A stretch of DNA of 64,000 bases from Mycobacteroides saopaulense (GTDB lineage: Bacteria > Actinomycetota > Actinomycetes > Mycobacteriales > Mycobacteriaceae). Position 1 is the stretch's first letter. The number at the start of each line of letters is the position of its first letter. Where the stretch lies: NCBI RefSeq assembly GCF_001456355.1, contig NZ_CP010271.1, forward strand, positions 1,054,001 through 1,118,000, given 5' to 3'. Shown one piece after another: positions 57,253 to 64,000 of this stretch. The notes beneath the pieces were generated by a model, which had not been told where the DNA came from, did no database searches, and worked only from the letters and a program-made list of their open reading frames with translations. A program made the translations under genes and the position numbers.

Positions 57253-58476
57253 TTATCCTGTCACGGTCGCGGTCACGGCACCATCGGAAACGCGTACTCG
57301 CAGCGATGCCCCGGGCGGAGCATCGGCCACCGTTCGCAGCACCTCCACGGTGCCATCGTCGCGCACGCGCTGTACCACCGAGTACCCGCGGGCCAGCGTG
57401 GCGGCAGGCCCCAGTGTGGCCAACTGCGCCGACAAATGCGCGACCCGCTGCGACTCCATGTCCACCAGCCGCTGCACATCGCGACGCAAAGCCGTTCGCG
57501 CGATACCGATTTCATCCTGGCGGGTGCTGACCATCCGCAGCGGATCGGCCAACACCGGCCGGCTGCGCACCTGGTCGAGTCCACGCTGCTCGCGCTGCAC
57601 CCAGTTGCGCAACGCCTGCGCCGAGCGACGCCGCAAGTCCAGAATCAGCGCCTGCTCGGCTGCGGCATCGGGCACCAGCTTCTTGGCGGCATCGGTGGGC
57701 GTGGCTGCGCGCAGATCGGCCACCAGATCGGACAGCGGGTTGTCGGGCTCATGGCCGACGGCGCTCACCACCGGGGTGCGGCAGGCCGAAATCGCGCGGC
57801 ACAGCGTCTCATCGGAGAAGGGCAGCAGGTCCTCCACGCTGCCACCGCCGCGCGCCAGCACGATCACATCCACCGACGGATCGGCATCGAGGGCCTGCAA
57901 CGCGGCGACGATCTCGGCCACGGCATGAGGACCCTGCACCGGAGTGTTGCGTACCGCGAATTGCACTGCGGGCCAACGAGTGAGGGCAACAGAGGTGACG
58001 TCGTGCTCGGCGGCGCTCGCCCGTCCGGTGATCAGCCCGATGCGGGCAGGCAGGAACGGGATCGGGCGCTTCAATCGCGCGTCGAACAAGCCCTCGGCGG
58101 CCAGCAGCTGGCGTAGCCGCTCGATGCGGGCCAGCAGCTCGCCGATGCCCACTGCGCGAATTTCGCTGAGCCGCAACGAGAACGATCCGCGCACCGTGTA
58201 GAAGGTGGGCTTGCCGCACACCACCACTTGGGTGCCTTCGGTTAGCTTCACCGGAGCGTTGCGCACCATGTCGGGTGGAGAGGTGACGGTCAGCGACATG
58301 TCGGCGGCGGGGTCGCGCAACACCATGAACACGGTCTTACTGCCGGGCCGCACGTCGATCTGCGTCAGCTGACCTTCCACCCACACCTGGCCCAGGCGGT
58401 CGATCCACTTGGCCACCCGGGTGGCGACAGCCCGGACCGGCCAGGGGTTCTCCGGGCTTGTTCCCGGATCAGCCAC
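57253..58476 (-). CDS. xseA: Exodeoxyribonuclease VII large subunit
   Basis: This 407-residue protein has an N-terminal OB-fold ([20 protein letters not shown]) and the catalytic core with [33 protein letters not shown] and [17 protein letters not shown]. The C-terminal coiled coil binds XseB. The start is GTG 58476, giving the usual length (M. tuberculosis Rv1108c: 415) and an eight-base overlap with the upstream gene. An Arg-rich extension from a further-upstream Met is not family-like. Confidence 0.95.
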   Translation of the reverse strand: MADPGTSPENPWPVRAVATRVAKWIDRLGQVWVEGQLTQIDVRPGSKTVFMVLRDPAADMSLTVTSPPDMVRNAPVKLTEGTQVVVCGKPTFYTVRGSFSLRLSEIRAVGIGELLARIERLRQLLAAEGLFDARLKRPIPFLPARIGLITGRASAAEHDVTSVALTRWPAVQFAVRNTPVQGPHAVAEIVAALQALDADPSVDVIVLARGGGSVEDLLPFSDETLCRAISACRTPVVSAVGHEPDNPLSDLVADLRAATPTDAAKKLVPDAAAEQALILDLRRRSAQALRNWVQREQRGLDQVRSRPVLADPLRMVSTRQDEIGIARTALRRDVQRLVDMESQRVAHLSAQLATLGPAATLARGYSVVQRVRDDGTVEVLRTVADAPPGASLRVRVSDGAVTATVTG

Positions 58477-59164
58477 GGGCAGCGGCGCGCGTGATCCTGT
58501 TCGCGAGCAAGGTCTGATACGGCGCCCGTGCCTTGTGAGCGTCTTCGTAGGCCAGCAGCTCTTCGAGCTCACTCACGGACAGCGACTGCAGCCGCGCCCG
58601 CAGCTGGGCCAGCGTCAGGTCGTGATACCCGAGCTCGACGACGACGTCGGGAGCGTTCGGATCCGCGGATTCGGGGGTCGGCGCCGGTGTGGCCTTTTTC
58701 GCCGGGGCCTTCTTGGCGGCGGCCTTTTTCGCCGGAGCCTTGCGGGGCGCGGCCTTCTTGACGGGCTCGGCCTCGGGCGCCGGTGCCGCTGCCTCAGTCT
58801 CCGGGGCCGACGGCTCCGAGGAGTACAGCGCAAAGCGTCCCTGCGTCATCCGCTCGGCGGCGTCCTCGTAGACGGCGGCGGCCTGCGACTCGTCGGGTTC
58901 GGGTGCGTCCAGCTCGTCGAGGTCCTCGTCGAAGGTCGCCCACTCCGGCTGCTCATCGGTGGGCGGGAAGATGTTTTCCCAGGTCTCGTCGCCCTTGATG
59001 GCCAGTTCGGTGACTGTCTGCTGGAACCGCATGAAGTTCTGCACCGTCTGACTGGCGGCCGTCATGGGATAGGTCAGCACCGCCTGCGGCAGCTTGCGAG
59101 TCTCTTCGAGAACGGTAGCGGCGACCCCAAGAAGCAACCGGACGCCGAACGGAGGACGAATCAT
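58469..59164 (-). CDS. Lipid-droplet-associated-type protein (Rv1109c-like)
   Basis: This 231-residue protein has three parts: an N-terminal amphipathic region ([21 protein letters not shown]), an acidic middle, and a Lys/Ala/Pro-rich repeat of APAKKA units (about residues 137-162), then a helical tail ([22 protein letters not shown] quoted in part). It matches Rv1109c by order. Related actinobacterial proteins are described on lipid droplets, and the Lys-Ala repeat resembles DNA-binding histone-like tails. Both roles are inferences. It overlaps xseA by eight bases and is divergent from ispH. Confidence 0.8.
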   Translation of the reverse strand: MIRPPFGVRLLLGVAATVLEETRKLPQAVLTYPMTAASQTVQNFMRFQQTVTELAIKGDETWENIFPPTDEQPEWATFDEDLDELDAPEPDESQAAAVYEDAAERMTQGRFALYSSEPSAPETEAAAPAPEAEPVKKAAPRKAPAKKAAAKKAPAKKATPAPTPESADPNAPDVVVELGYHDLTLAQLRARLQSLSVSELEELLAYEDAHKARAPYQTLLANRITRAAARG

Positions 59165-59224
59165 AGGTCCAAGCTTGCCTTACGTCGGTCGTGCAGCGAA
59201 AGGCTGGGCCGTAAGCTGGTGACT

Positions 59225-60223
59225 ATGGCTGCAGTCGATATGGGCACTCCGGGGATGGTGAGCACCGTCGTCGGCCCGGCGACGAGCAAGCGCGTGCTGC
59301 TGGCTGAGCCACGTGGCTATTGCGCGGGTGTCGACCGTGCCGTCGAGACCGTCGAGCGAGCGCTGGAGAAACACGGCGCCCCCGTCTACGTGCGTCATGA
59401 GATCGTGCACAACCGCTACGTGGTGGACACGCTGGCCAAGGCGGGTGCGATCTTCGTCGACGAGACCGATGAGGTGCCCGAGGGCGCGATCGTCGTCTTT
59501 TCCGCGCACGGGGTGGCGCCAACTGTGCACCTGGACGCTGCGGCACGCAATCTGAAGACCATCGACGCCACCTGCCCGCTGGTCACCAAGGTGCATCAGG
59601 AGGCCAAGCGCTTTGCGCGCGACGACTTCGACATCCTGCTCATCGGCCACGAGGGTCATGAGGAGGTCATCGGCACCGCAGGTGAGGCTCCCGATCACGT
59701 GCAGCTGGTCGACGGCCCCAACGCGGTGGACAACGTCACCGTGCGTGACGAGAACAAGGTCATCTGGCTGTCCCAGACGACGCTGAGCGTCGACGAGACC
59801 ATGGAGACGGTGCAGCGCCTGCGCGAGCGGTTCCCGACGCTGCAGGACCCGCCCAGCGACGACATCTGTTATGCCACGCAGAACCGCCAGGTCGCGGTGA
59901 AGGCGATGGCCCCCGAATGTGAACTGGTGATCGTCGTCGGTTCACGCAACTCGTCGAACTCGGTGCGGTTGGTCGAGGTCGCCTTGAATGCGGGCTCCAA
60001 CGCCTCCTACCTGGTCGACTACGCCGAGGATATCGATCCGGCCTGGCTTGAGGGCGTGACCACGGTTGGCGTCACCTCGGGTGCTTCGGTACCGGAGGTG
60101 CTGGTGCGCGGCGTTTTGGAACGGCTCGCGGAGCACGGATACGGCCAGGTGCAGCCGGTCACCACGGCCAACGAGACGTTGGTGTTCGCATTGCCACGCG
60201 AACTGCGTGCCTCACGGCGCTAG
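59225..60223 (+). CDS. ispH: 4-hydroxy-3-methylbut-2-enyl diphosphate reductase
   Basis: This 332-residue iron-sulfur enzyme performs the last step of the MEP isoprenoid pathway. The three conserved Cys of the cluster lie in [25 protein letters not shown] and [11 protein letters not shown], and the [11 protein letters not shown] block is present. It matches M. tuberculosis LytB2/IspH (Rv1110, 335 residues). The ATG at 59225 is the first start with the family N-terminus; a GTG three codons upstream is possible. It could supply isoprenoids for the cis-prenyl synthase at 24.6 kb. Confidence 0.96.
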   Translation: MAAVDMGTPGMVSTVVGPATSKRVLLAEPRGYCAGVDRAVETVERALEKHGAPVYVRHEIVHNRYVVDTLAKAGAIFVDETDEVPEGAIVVFSAHGVAPTVHLDAAARNLKTIDATCPLVTKVHQEAKRFARDDFDILLIGHEGHEEVIGTAGEAPDHVQLVDGPNAVDNVTVRDENKVIWLSQTTLSVDETMETVQRLRERFPTLQDPPSDDICYATQNRQVAVKAMAPECELVIVVGSRNSSNSVRLVEVALNAGSNASYLVDYAEDIDPAWLEGVTTVGVTSGASVPEVLVRGVLERLAEHGYGQVQPVTTANETLVFALPRELRASRR

Positions 60224-60234
60224 TTCGGCTAGCG
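60218..60234. terminator. Hairpin at the convergent ispH/DUF6542 ends
   Basis: CGCTAG and CTAGCG form a perfect six-base stem around TTCGG. The stem contains the TAG stop codons of both converging genes. UUCGG loops are exceptionally stable in RNA, so the hairpin may aid 3'-end definition; no T-tract follows. Confidence 0.5.
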
Positions 60235-61170
60235 GTCGTAATCCCAGGAGTCGTATCGGTCCGTGGAACGTCGCCGCGGCGCGGGTGGCCGCTCATCGCG
60301 GTACCTGACGGCCGGCCGGTGCGGTTCGCGCGGAGCCTCGGCGCGAGGTTCGCGGTAGCGGGGCCGTTCTTCATATCCGGCGTCGTACCCGTAGTCGTCG
60401 TATTCGTCGCGGACCCGACGGGCAGGACGGCGTTCGGTCCGCATGGGGCGCTCGTCTTCCCACGGGGTGCCCAGCGACGAGGTCCGGCGCGATACGGGTT
60501 CGGAATCGCGGGTCGGGCGGCGCCGTGCCGCGGACTCGTGTCGTCCGTGCCGCGTCCGTGCGGCCTCGTCGGCGCGCGGACGACGGGTCCCGGAGGTTCG
60601 TGCGGTCTTGGTCGCGGTGCCGCCCTCGGCATCCACCAGCGCCTGCACCCGCGTGCGTGTCGTCGTCTTCGGCCTGGCCGCCTTGGTGCCCTTGGGCTTG
60701 GCGGTCTTGGGTGCTTTTTCCTTGATGGGCTTGCCGGTGAAAATTCCCCAGTACCAGCGCACCACTCCGATGATCAACACGCCCAGGGCGGTGCTGATCA
60801 TCAACGGAAAGCGTTCGATCAGTGGGTACCCGATGGTGATCGCCGTCGACTTTCCACCCGAAAGTGGTGCCTGCGACATGATCATGTAGGCCATCGGGAT
60901 GCTCGCGAACAAGATGAGCGGCGGCTGTACGACGGCGGTGAAGATCGATGCGTACCGGACCGCCAGAACGGCGACAACGCATCCCGCCGCATAGCAGCCA
61001 GCGAACGCGCCGGTCAGCTTCTCACCGTTGGTCATCGCGTCGAGCGCGAAACCGAGCAAGGTTCCGGCAACCGCGATCAGGATGGCACCCCACCACGGCA
61101 CACCCGGGATATCGGGGTGTGCCGACCGGTGATCGGCTTCCACCGATGAGCGGGCGCGTTGACCTGTCAC
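60229..61170 (-). CDS. DUF6542 membrane protein with Arg-rich tail (Rv1111c-like)
   Basis: A 313-residue protein. Four membrane helices (residues about 25-45, 55-72, 78-100 and 122-145) precede a disordered basic tail rich in Arg, Pro and Tyr with many RR, RYRE and YDD runs. It matches M. tuberculosis Rv1111c. The tail could bind nucleic acid or other acidic partners, or be a phosphorylation platform. The start is GTG 61170. Function is unknown. Confidence 0.83.
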   Translation of the reverse strand: MTGQRARSSVEADHRSAHPDIPGVPWWGAILIAVAGTLLGFALDAMTNGEKLTGAFAGCYAAGCVVAVLAVRYASIFTAVVQPPLILFASIPMAYMIMSQAPLSGGKSTAITIGYPLIERFPLMISTALGVLIIGVVRWYWGIFTGKPIKEKAPKTAKPKGTKAARPKTTTRTRVQALVDAEGGTATKTARTSGTRRPRADEAARTRHGRHESAARRRPTRDSEPVSRRTSSLGTPWEDERPMRTERRPARRVRDEYDDYGYDAGYEERPRYREPRAEAPREPHRPAVRYRDERPPAPRRRSTDRYDSWDYDR

Positions 61171-61232
61171 ATGTTGAAAGGTACCGGTGCCGAGCCGGAT
61201 GTTCGGTAACGGTGCCCGTCAGCGCGCTTGTG

Positions 61233-61412
61233 TCAGCAGCATCGAGCCGCCGGATTCGCGTCCGCCTCGGCGTACCGCGCACGCCAAAACTCGGCTTCGG
61301 AGGGCACCGGACGGCCGGGGTGGCGACGCCGCAGATGCTCCACGTACCGCTGATAGTCGTGGTCGCCCATCACCGAGGTGAACCACCACACCAGTCCCTT
61401 GATCACCTTCAT
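61233..61412 (-). CDS. YbdD/YjiX family small protein
   Basis: This 59-residue protein has the family pattern VIKGLVWWFTSVMGDHDYQRY followed by HLRRRHPGRPVPSEAEFWRARY. YbdD/YjiX proteins are encoded next to CstA/BtsT-type transporters and are needed for some of them to work. Its start overlaps the cstA stop (ATGA), so the pair is coupled. Its codons overlap no other real gene. Confidence 0.9.
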   Translation of the reverse strand: MKVIKGLVWWFTSVMGDHDYQRYVEHLRRRHPGRPVPSEAEFWRARYAEADANPAARCC

Positions 61413-63676
61413 GTCCGGGTCTCCGCGAGTTCACGTGCCGCCCACTGTTTCTCGACGTCCTTCTCCACGTCGGTGGGCAGGAAGCCGCTGGGTGCGAACA
61501 GTGCGGACGGTTCCGCTGGGTCTTCACTGGTCGGCAGGCCGCCGGCCCGGACCGCGCGCAGGCAGGTCCAGAGCGCCGCTGCCACGACGACCAACACCAG
61601 CGAGGCGAAGACGGCAGAGAGCGTGCCCTGGACAAACGTGTTGCGAATCACCGCATCGATGGCTTCGGGTGTCTTGGCTGTCTTGAAACTCGTCAGGCCG
61701 GCGTCCCGCGCCGCCGCATAGAGCTGGTGCTGCTTCCAGTACCCGACGGCCGGATCCGCGGAGAAGATCTTCTGCCAGGACGCGGTCATGGTGACGGTGA
61801 GGTCCCAGGCCAGGGGGATAGCCGGGATCCACGCCCATGTATAGAGCCGCTTCTTGACGACGACCGTCAGCACCACGGTCAGGGCGATCGCGGCCAGTAG
61901 CTGGTTGGCGATGCCGAACAGCGGGAACAGGGTGTTGATGCCGCCGAGGGGATCGGTGACACCCATGAGCAGGATCGAACCCCAGCCGCCGACGACCATG
62001 GCCGAGCAGATCCAGGCTCCGGGCCGCCAGGAGGCGTCCTTGAAGCGGCGCAGCGGGCCGCCCAGGTTCCCCAGCGAGTCGGACAGCATGAACCGGGCCA
62101 CTCGGGTGCCGGCGTCGACGGTGGTCAGGATGAACAGCGCCTCGAACATGATCGCGAAGTGGTACCAGAACGCCTTGAAACCGCTGCCGCCGAATACATC
62201 CGACATGACATGCGAGATCCCGATGGCAAGGGTCGGGGCGCCGCCGGTACGCGAGACGATGGAGGTCTCACCGATGTCGCGGGCGGTCTGCGTCAGCTGT
62301 TCACCGGTGATGTTCGGGCCGCTGAGGGGCAGACTGTTGACGTAGGCGGCGGCGGTTTCGGCGGTACCGCCGGTGGCGGCGGTCGGCGCGTTAATCGCAA
62401 AGTACAAGTGCTGGTTGAGGATCGCCGCGGTGACCAGCGCCATGACCGCCACGAACGACTCGGTGAGCATGCCGCCGTAACCGATGAAGCGGGCCTGGCT
62501 CTCCTTCTCCAGCAGCTTGGGCGTGGTGCCCGAGGCGATCAGTGAATGAAAACCGGAGAGCGCCCCGCAGGCGATGGTGATGAACAGGAACGGGAACAAC
62601 GATCCGGCGAAGGCCGGTCCCGAGCTGTTGAAGGCGAACTGGCTCACCGCGGGCAACTGCGCCACGGGGCGGGCGATCAGGATGCCGACGGCCAGCATGG
62701 CGATGGTGCCGACCTTCATGAACGTCGACAGGTAGTCGCGGGGAGCAAGCAACAGCCACACCGGGAGCACCGAGGCGGCGAAACCGTAGAACATCATCAA
62801 CCAGGCGATGGTGGTCTTGTCGAGGCTGAACAGTGCTTCGCCCCACCCCGATTCGGCCACCCAGCGGCCGGAGATGATCGCGGCGAGCAGCAGCGCCACC
62901 CCGATGACGGTTACCTCGGTGACCTTTCCCGGCCGCAGGTAACGCAGGTACACGCCCATGAACAAGGCGATCGGAATGGTCATCGCGATGGAGAACACAC
63001 CCCAGGGGCTTTCGCCGAGGGCGTTGACGACAACCAGGCCCAGCACCGCGATCAGGATGATCATGATGACGAAGATCGCCACCATCGCGGCGACCCCGCC
63101 GACGGTGCCCATCTCGTCGCGGGCCATTTGCCCGAGGCTGCGACCGCCGCGCCGGGTCGAGATCACCAGCACCAGGTAGTCCTGGACCGCGCCGGCCAGC
63201 ACGACGCCCACGACGATCCAGATGATTCCGGGGAGATACCCCATTTGGGCTGCCAGCACCGGACCGACCAGAGGCCCTGCCCCGGCGATGGCGGCGAAGT
63301 GGTGACCGAACAGCACGCGCCGGTCGGTCGGGACGAAGTCCTTGCCGTTGTCGAGCACCTCGGCGGGGGTGGCGCGGTCGTCCCGTGGCCGGACGAGCTT
63401 GCGTTCGATCAGCTTGGCGTAGAAGCGGTAGGCGATCAGATAGGTGCAGATGGCGGCGACGACGAACCAGACCGCGTTGACATGTTCCCCGCGCAGCAGC
63501 GCGATCATCGTCCAGGCGAAGGCGCCCAGCAGCGCCACCAACACCAGCACGATGCGGGTCGCCGGTGAGGGTGTCCGATTGTCGATCACACCCACCGGTG
63601 GCAGGTCGGGGTTGGTCCGCAGCAGTTCGACTCCGGGTGGGGGTGTCAGGTCCTGGGGCTCTGTGGCGGTGGCCAT
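61409..63676 (-). CDS. cstA: Carbon starvation protein A, pyruvate/peptide transporter family
   Basis: This 755-residue membrane protein has about 16 hydrophobic segments. CstA motifs are present: DRRVLFGHHFAAIAGAGPLVGP near residue 120, YLPGIIWIVVGVVLAGAVQD, SGFHSLIASGTTPKLL and TTVDAGTRVARF. The family takes up pyruvate or peptides under carbon limitation. The start at 63676 (MATATEPQDL) was chosen over a longer frame with no support. In M. tuberculosis cstA is Rv3063, so its place here beside Rv1111c is different. It is followed by the coupled ybdD. Confidence 0.95.
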   Translation of the reverse strand: MATATEPQDLTPPPGVELLRTNPDLPPVGVIDNRTPSPATRIVLVLVALLGAFAWTMIALLRGEHVNAVWFVVAAICTYLIAYRFYAKLIERKLVRPRDDRATPAEVLDNGKDFVPTDRRVLFGHHFAAIAGAGPLVGPVLAAQMGYLPGIIWIVVGVVLAGAVQDYLVLVISTRRGGRSLGQMARDEMGTVGGVAAMVAIFVIMIILIAVLGLVVVNALGESPWGVFSIAMTIPIALFMGVYLRYLRPGKVTEVTVIGVALLLAAIISGRWVAESGWGEALFSLDKTTIAWLMMFYGFAASVLPVWLLLAPRDYLSTFMKVGTIAMLAVGILIARPVAQLPAVSQFAFNSSGPAFAGSLFPFLFITIACGALSGFHSLIASGTTPKLLEKESQARFIGYGGMLTESFVAVMALVTAAILNQHLYFAINAPTAATGGTAETAAAYVNSLPLSGPNITGEQLTQTARDIGETSIVSRTGGAPTLAIGISHVMSDVFGGSGFKAFWYHFAIMFEALFILTTVDAGTRVARFMLSDSLGNLGGPLRRFKDASWRPGAWICSAMVVGGWGSILLMGVTDPLGGINTLFPLFGIANQLLAAIALTVVLTVVVKKRLYTWAWIPAIPLAWDLTVTMTASWQKIFSADPAVGYWKQHQLYAAARDAGLTSFKTAKTPEAIDAVIRNTFVQGTLSAVFASLVLVVVAAALWTCLRAVRAGGLPTSEDPAEPSALFAPSGFLPTDVEKDVEKQWAARELAETRT

Positions 63677-63796
63677 GGGCGTTACCTTAGGTCCCCGTCG
63701 TCGGGGCCCGTAGAACATCAACCGTCTGTTCAAGTTCAGGGAAAGATCGGGGCGATCCCTGATGTTCGCCCATGTGGGCGCTCATAGCGTCAAGAC

Positions 63797-64000
63797 ATGA
63801 CCAAATCGGCGTGGTTCGCAACGGTTTTGGATGCCATGGTGGTGGTTTTCCCGGTTGCCGCGGTGGCGCTGGCGGCCGTTGCGCATGCGGGCCCGCAGGG
63901 ATATGGCGACCCCGAGACCGTGATCAGTTCCCTTGAGGAACAAGGAAATTACGTCATCCTGAACCGAACCGGCAATTGGCCGCTGGAAGACTGCACGGTA
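63797..64000 (+). CDS. Small secreted protein, 3' end beyond the window
   Basis: The ATG at 63797 opens a frame with no stop to the right edge (68 codons seen). It begins with a signal peptide (hydrophobic run VVVFPVAAVALAAVA, Ala-x-Ala-like end near residue 29). The mature part has DPETVISSLEEQGNYVIL and WPLEDCTV, a pattern I associate with a large group of mycobacterial small exported proteins of unknown role. The length cannot be judged. Confidence 0.65.
   Translation, partial: MTKSAWFATVLDAMVVVFPVAAVALAAVAHAGPQGYGDPETVISSLEEQGNYVILNRTGNWPLEDCTV

Noticed and set aside
58409..59224. 272-codon N-terminal extension of ispH
   Set aside because: It is antisense to the Rv1109c-like gene; IspH of normal length starts at 59225.

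Overview
This 64 kb window is high-GC actinobacterial chromosome, almost certainly a rapidly growing mycobacterium. Long stretches are collinear with the M. tuberculosis Rv1070c-Rv1111c segment: echA8/echA9, Rv1072, fadA3, Rv1075c, lipU, cbs, pra, metB, greA, Rv1081c, mca, Rv1083-Rv1086, coaA, glyA slot, desA2, phoH2, Rv1096, fum, glpX, Rv1100, xseB/xseA, Rv1109c, ispH and Rv1111c. The PE_PGRS genes and celA2 genes of that segment are missing and the GC looks moderate, so I favour the Mycobacteroides (abscessus/chelonae) group. That assignment is inference; the mycothiol gene mca, the lack of PE/PPE genes and the ortholog order are what I can see. No rRNA, tRNA, CRISPR array, insertion sequence or prophage was found, and no gene-free gap exceeds about 300 bases.

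Layout. 1-880: 3' part of a thiol dioxygenase gene plus a rhodanese gene. 1062-6905 (minus): a tightly coupled six-gene valine/branched-chain operon, mmsA-fadE9-echA9-mmsB-echA8-marR. 7.2-11.7 kb: Bax1-type membrane protein, purT, fadA3 and an SGNH esterase. 11.8-18.8 kb: lipU, then cbs, pra, metB, a GPP34 protein, ilvA and greA, which is a sulfur amino acid/threonine block. 19-25.3 kb: DUF4307, mca, a small membrane protein, a DUF255 thioredoxin-fold protein, a ketosteroid-isomerase-like protein, an unknown, a hemolysin III protein and a cis-prenyl synthase.

25.35-37.06 kb is the most distinctive region. A divergent TetR-controlled block matches M. tuberculosis Rv0762c-Rv0771 (cyp51, ferredoxin, cyp123, two SDRs, aldehyde dehydrogenase, HIBADH-like dehydrogenase, carboxymuconolactone decarboxylase-like protein), but sits between the Rv1086 and Rv1092 orthologs. 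It carries an extra CYP125-like P450 and SDR at one end and an unrecognised 406-residue gene at the other. Two near-identical palindromes at the divergent promoter are likely the TetR operators. 37-45 kb is accessory: DUF5701, a 7-TM protein, an MpaB-type oxygenase, a cholesterol-oxidase-like GMC enzyme, coaA and a DUF885 metallopeptidase.

45-61 kb returns to conserved order, with a long-type serine hydroxymethyltransferase in the glyA slot, desA2, the phoAT-phoH2 toxin-antitoxin/helicase pair, a secreted deacetylase, a penicillin-acylase-family enzyme, fum/glpX, a DUF559 nuclease-like gene bracketed by two copies of a 56-bp palindromic repeat, xseA/xseB and ispH. The end holds a ybdD-cstA pair and the start of a small secreted protein gene.

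Main points for a second look: the dispersed 56-bp palindrome family (three copies) and the DUF559 gene between two of them; the relocated cyp51 block with its paired operators; two genes whose conserved N-termini can only be reached from AUC or AUU start codons; the 42-codon phoAT antitoxin ORF; and hairpin or G-rich structures near greA and xseB.
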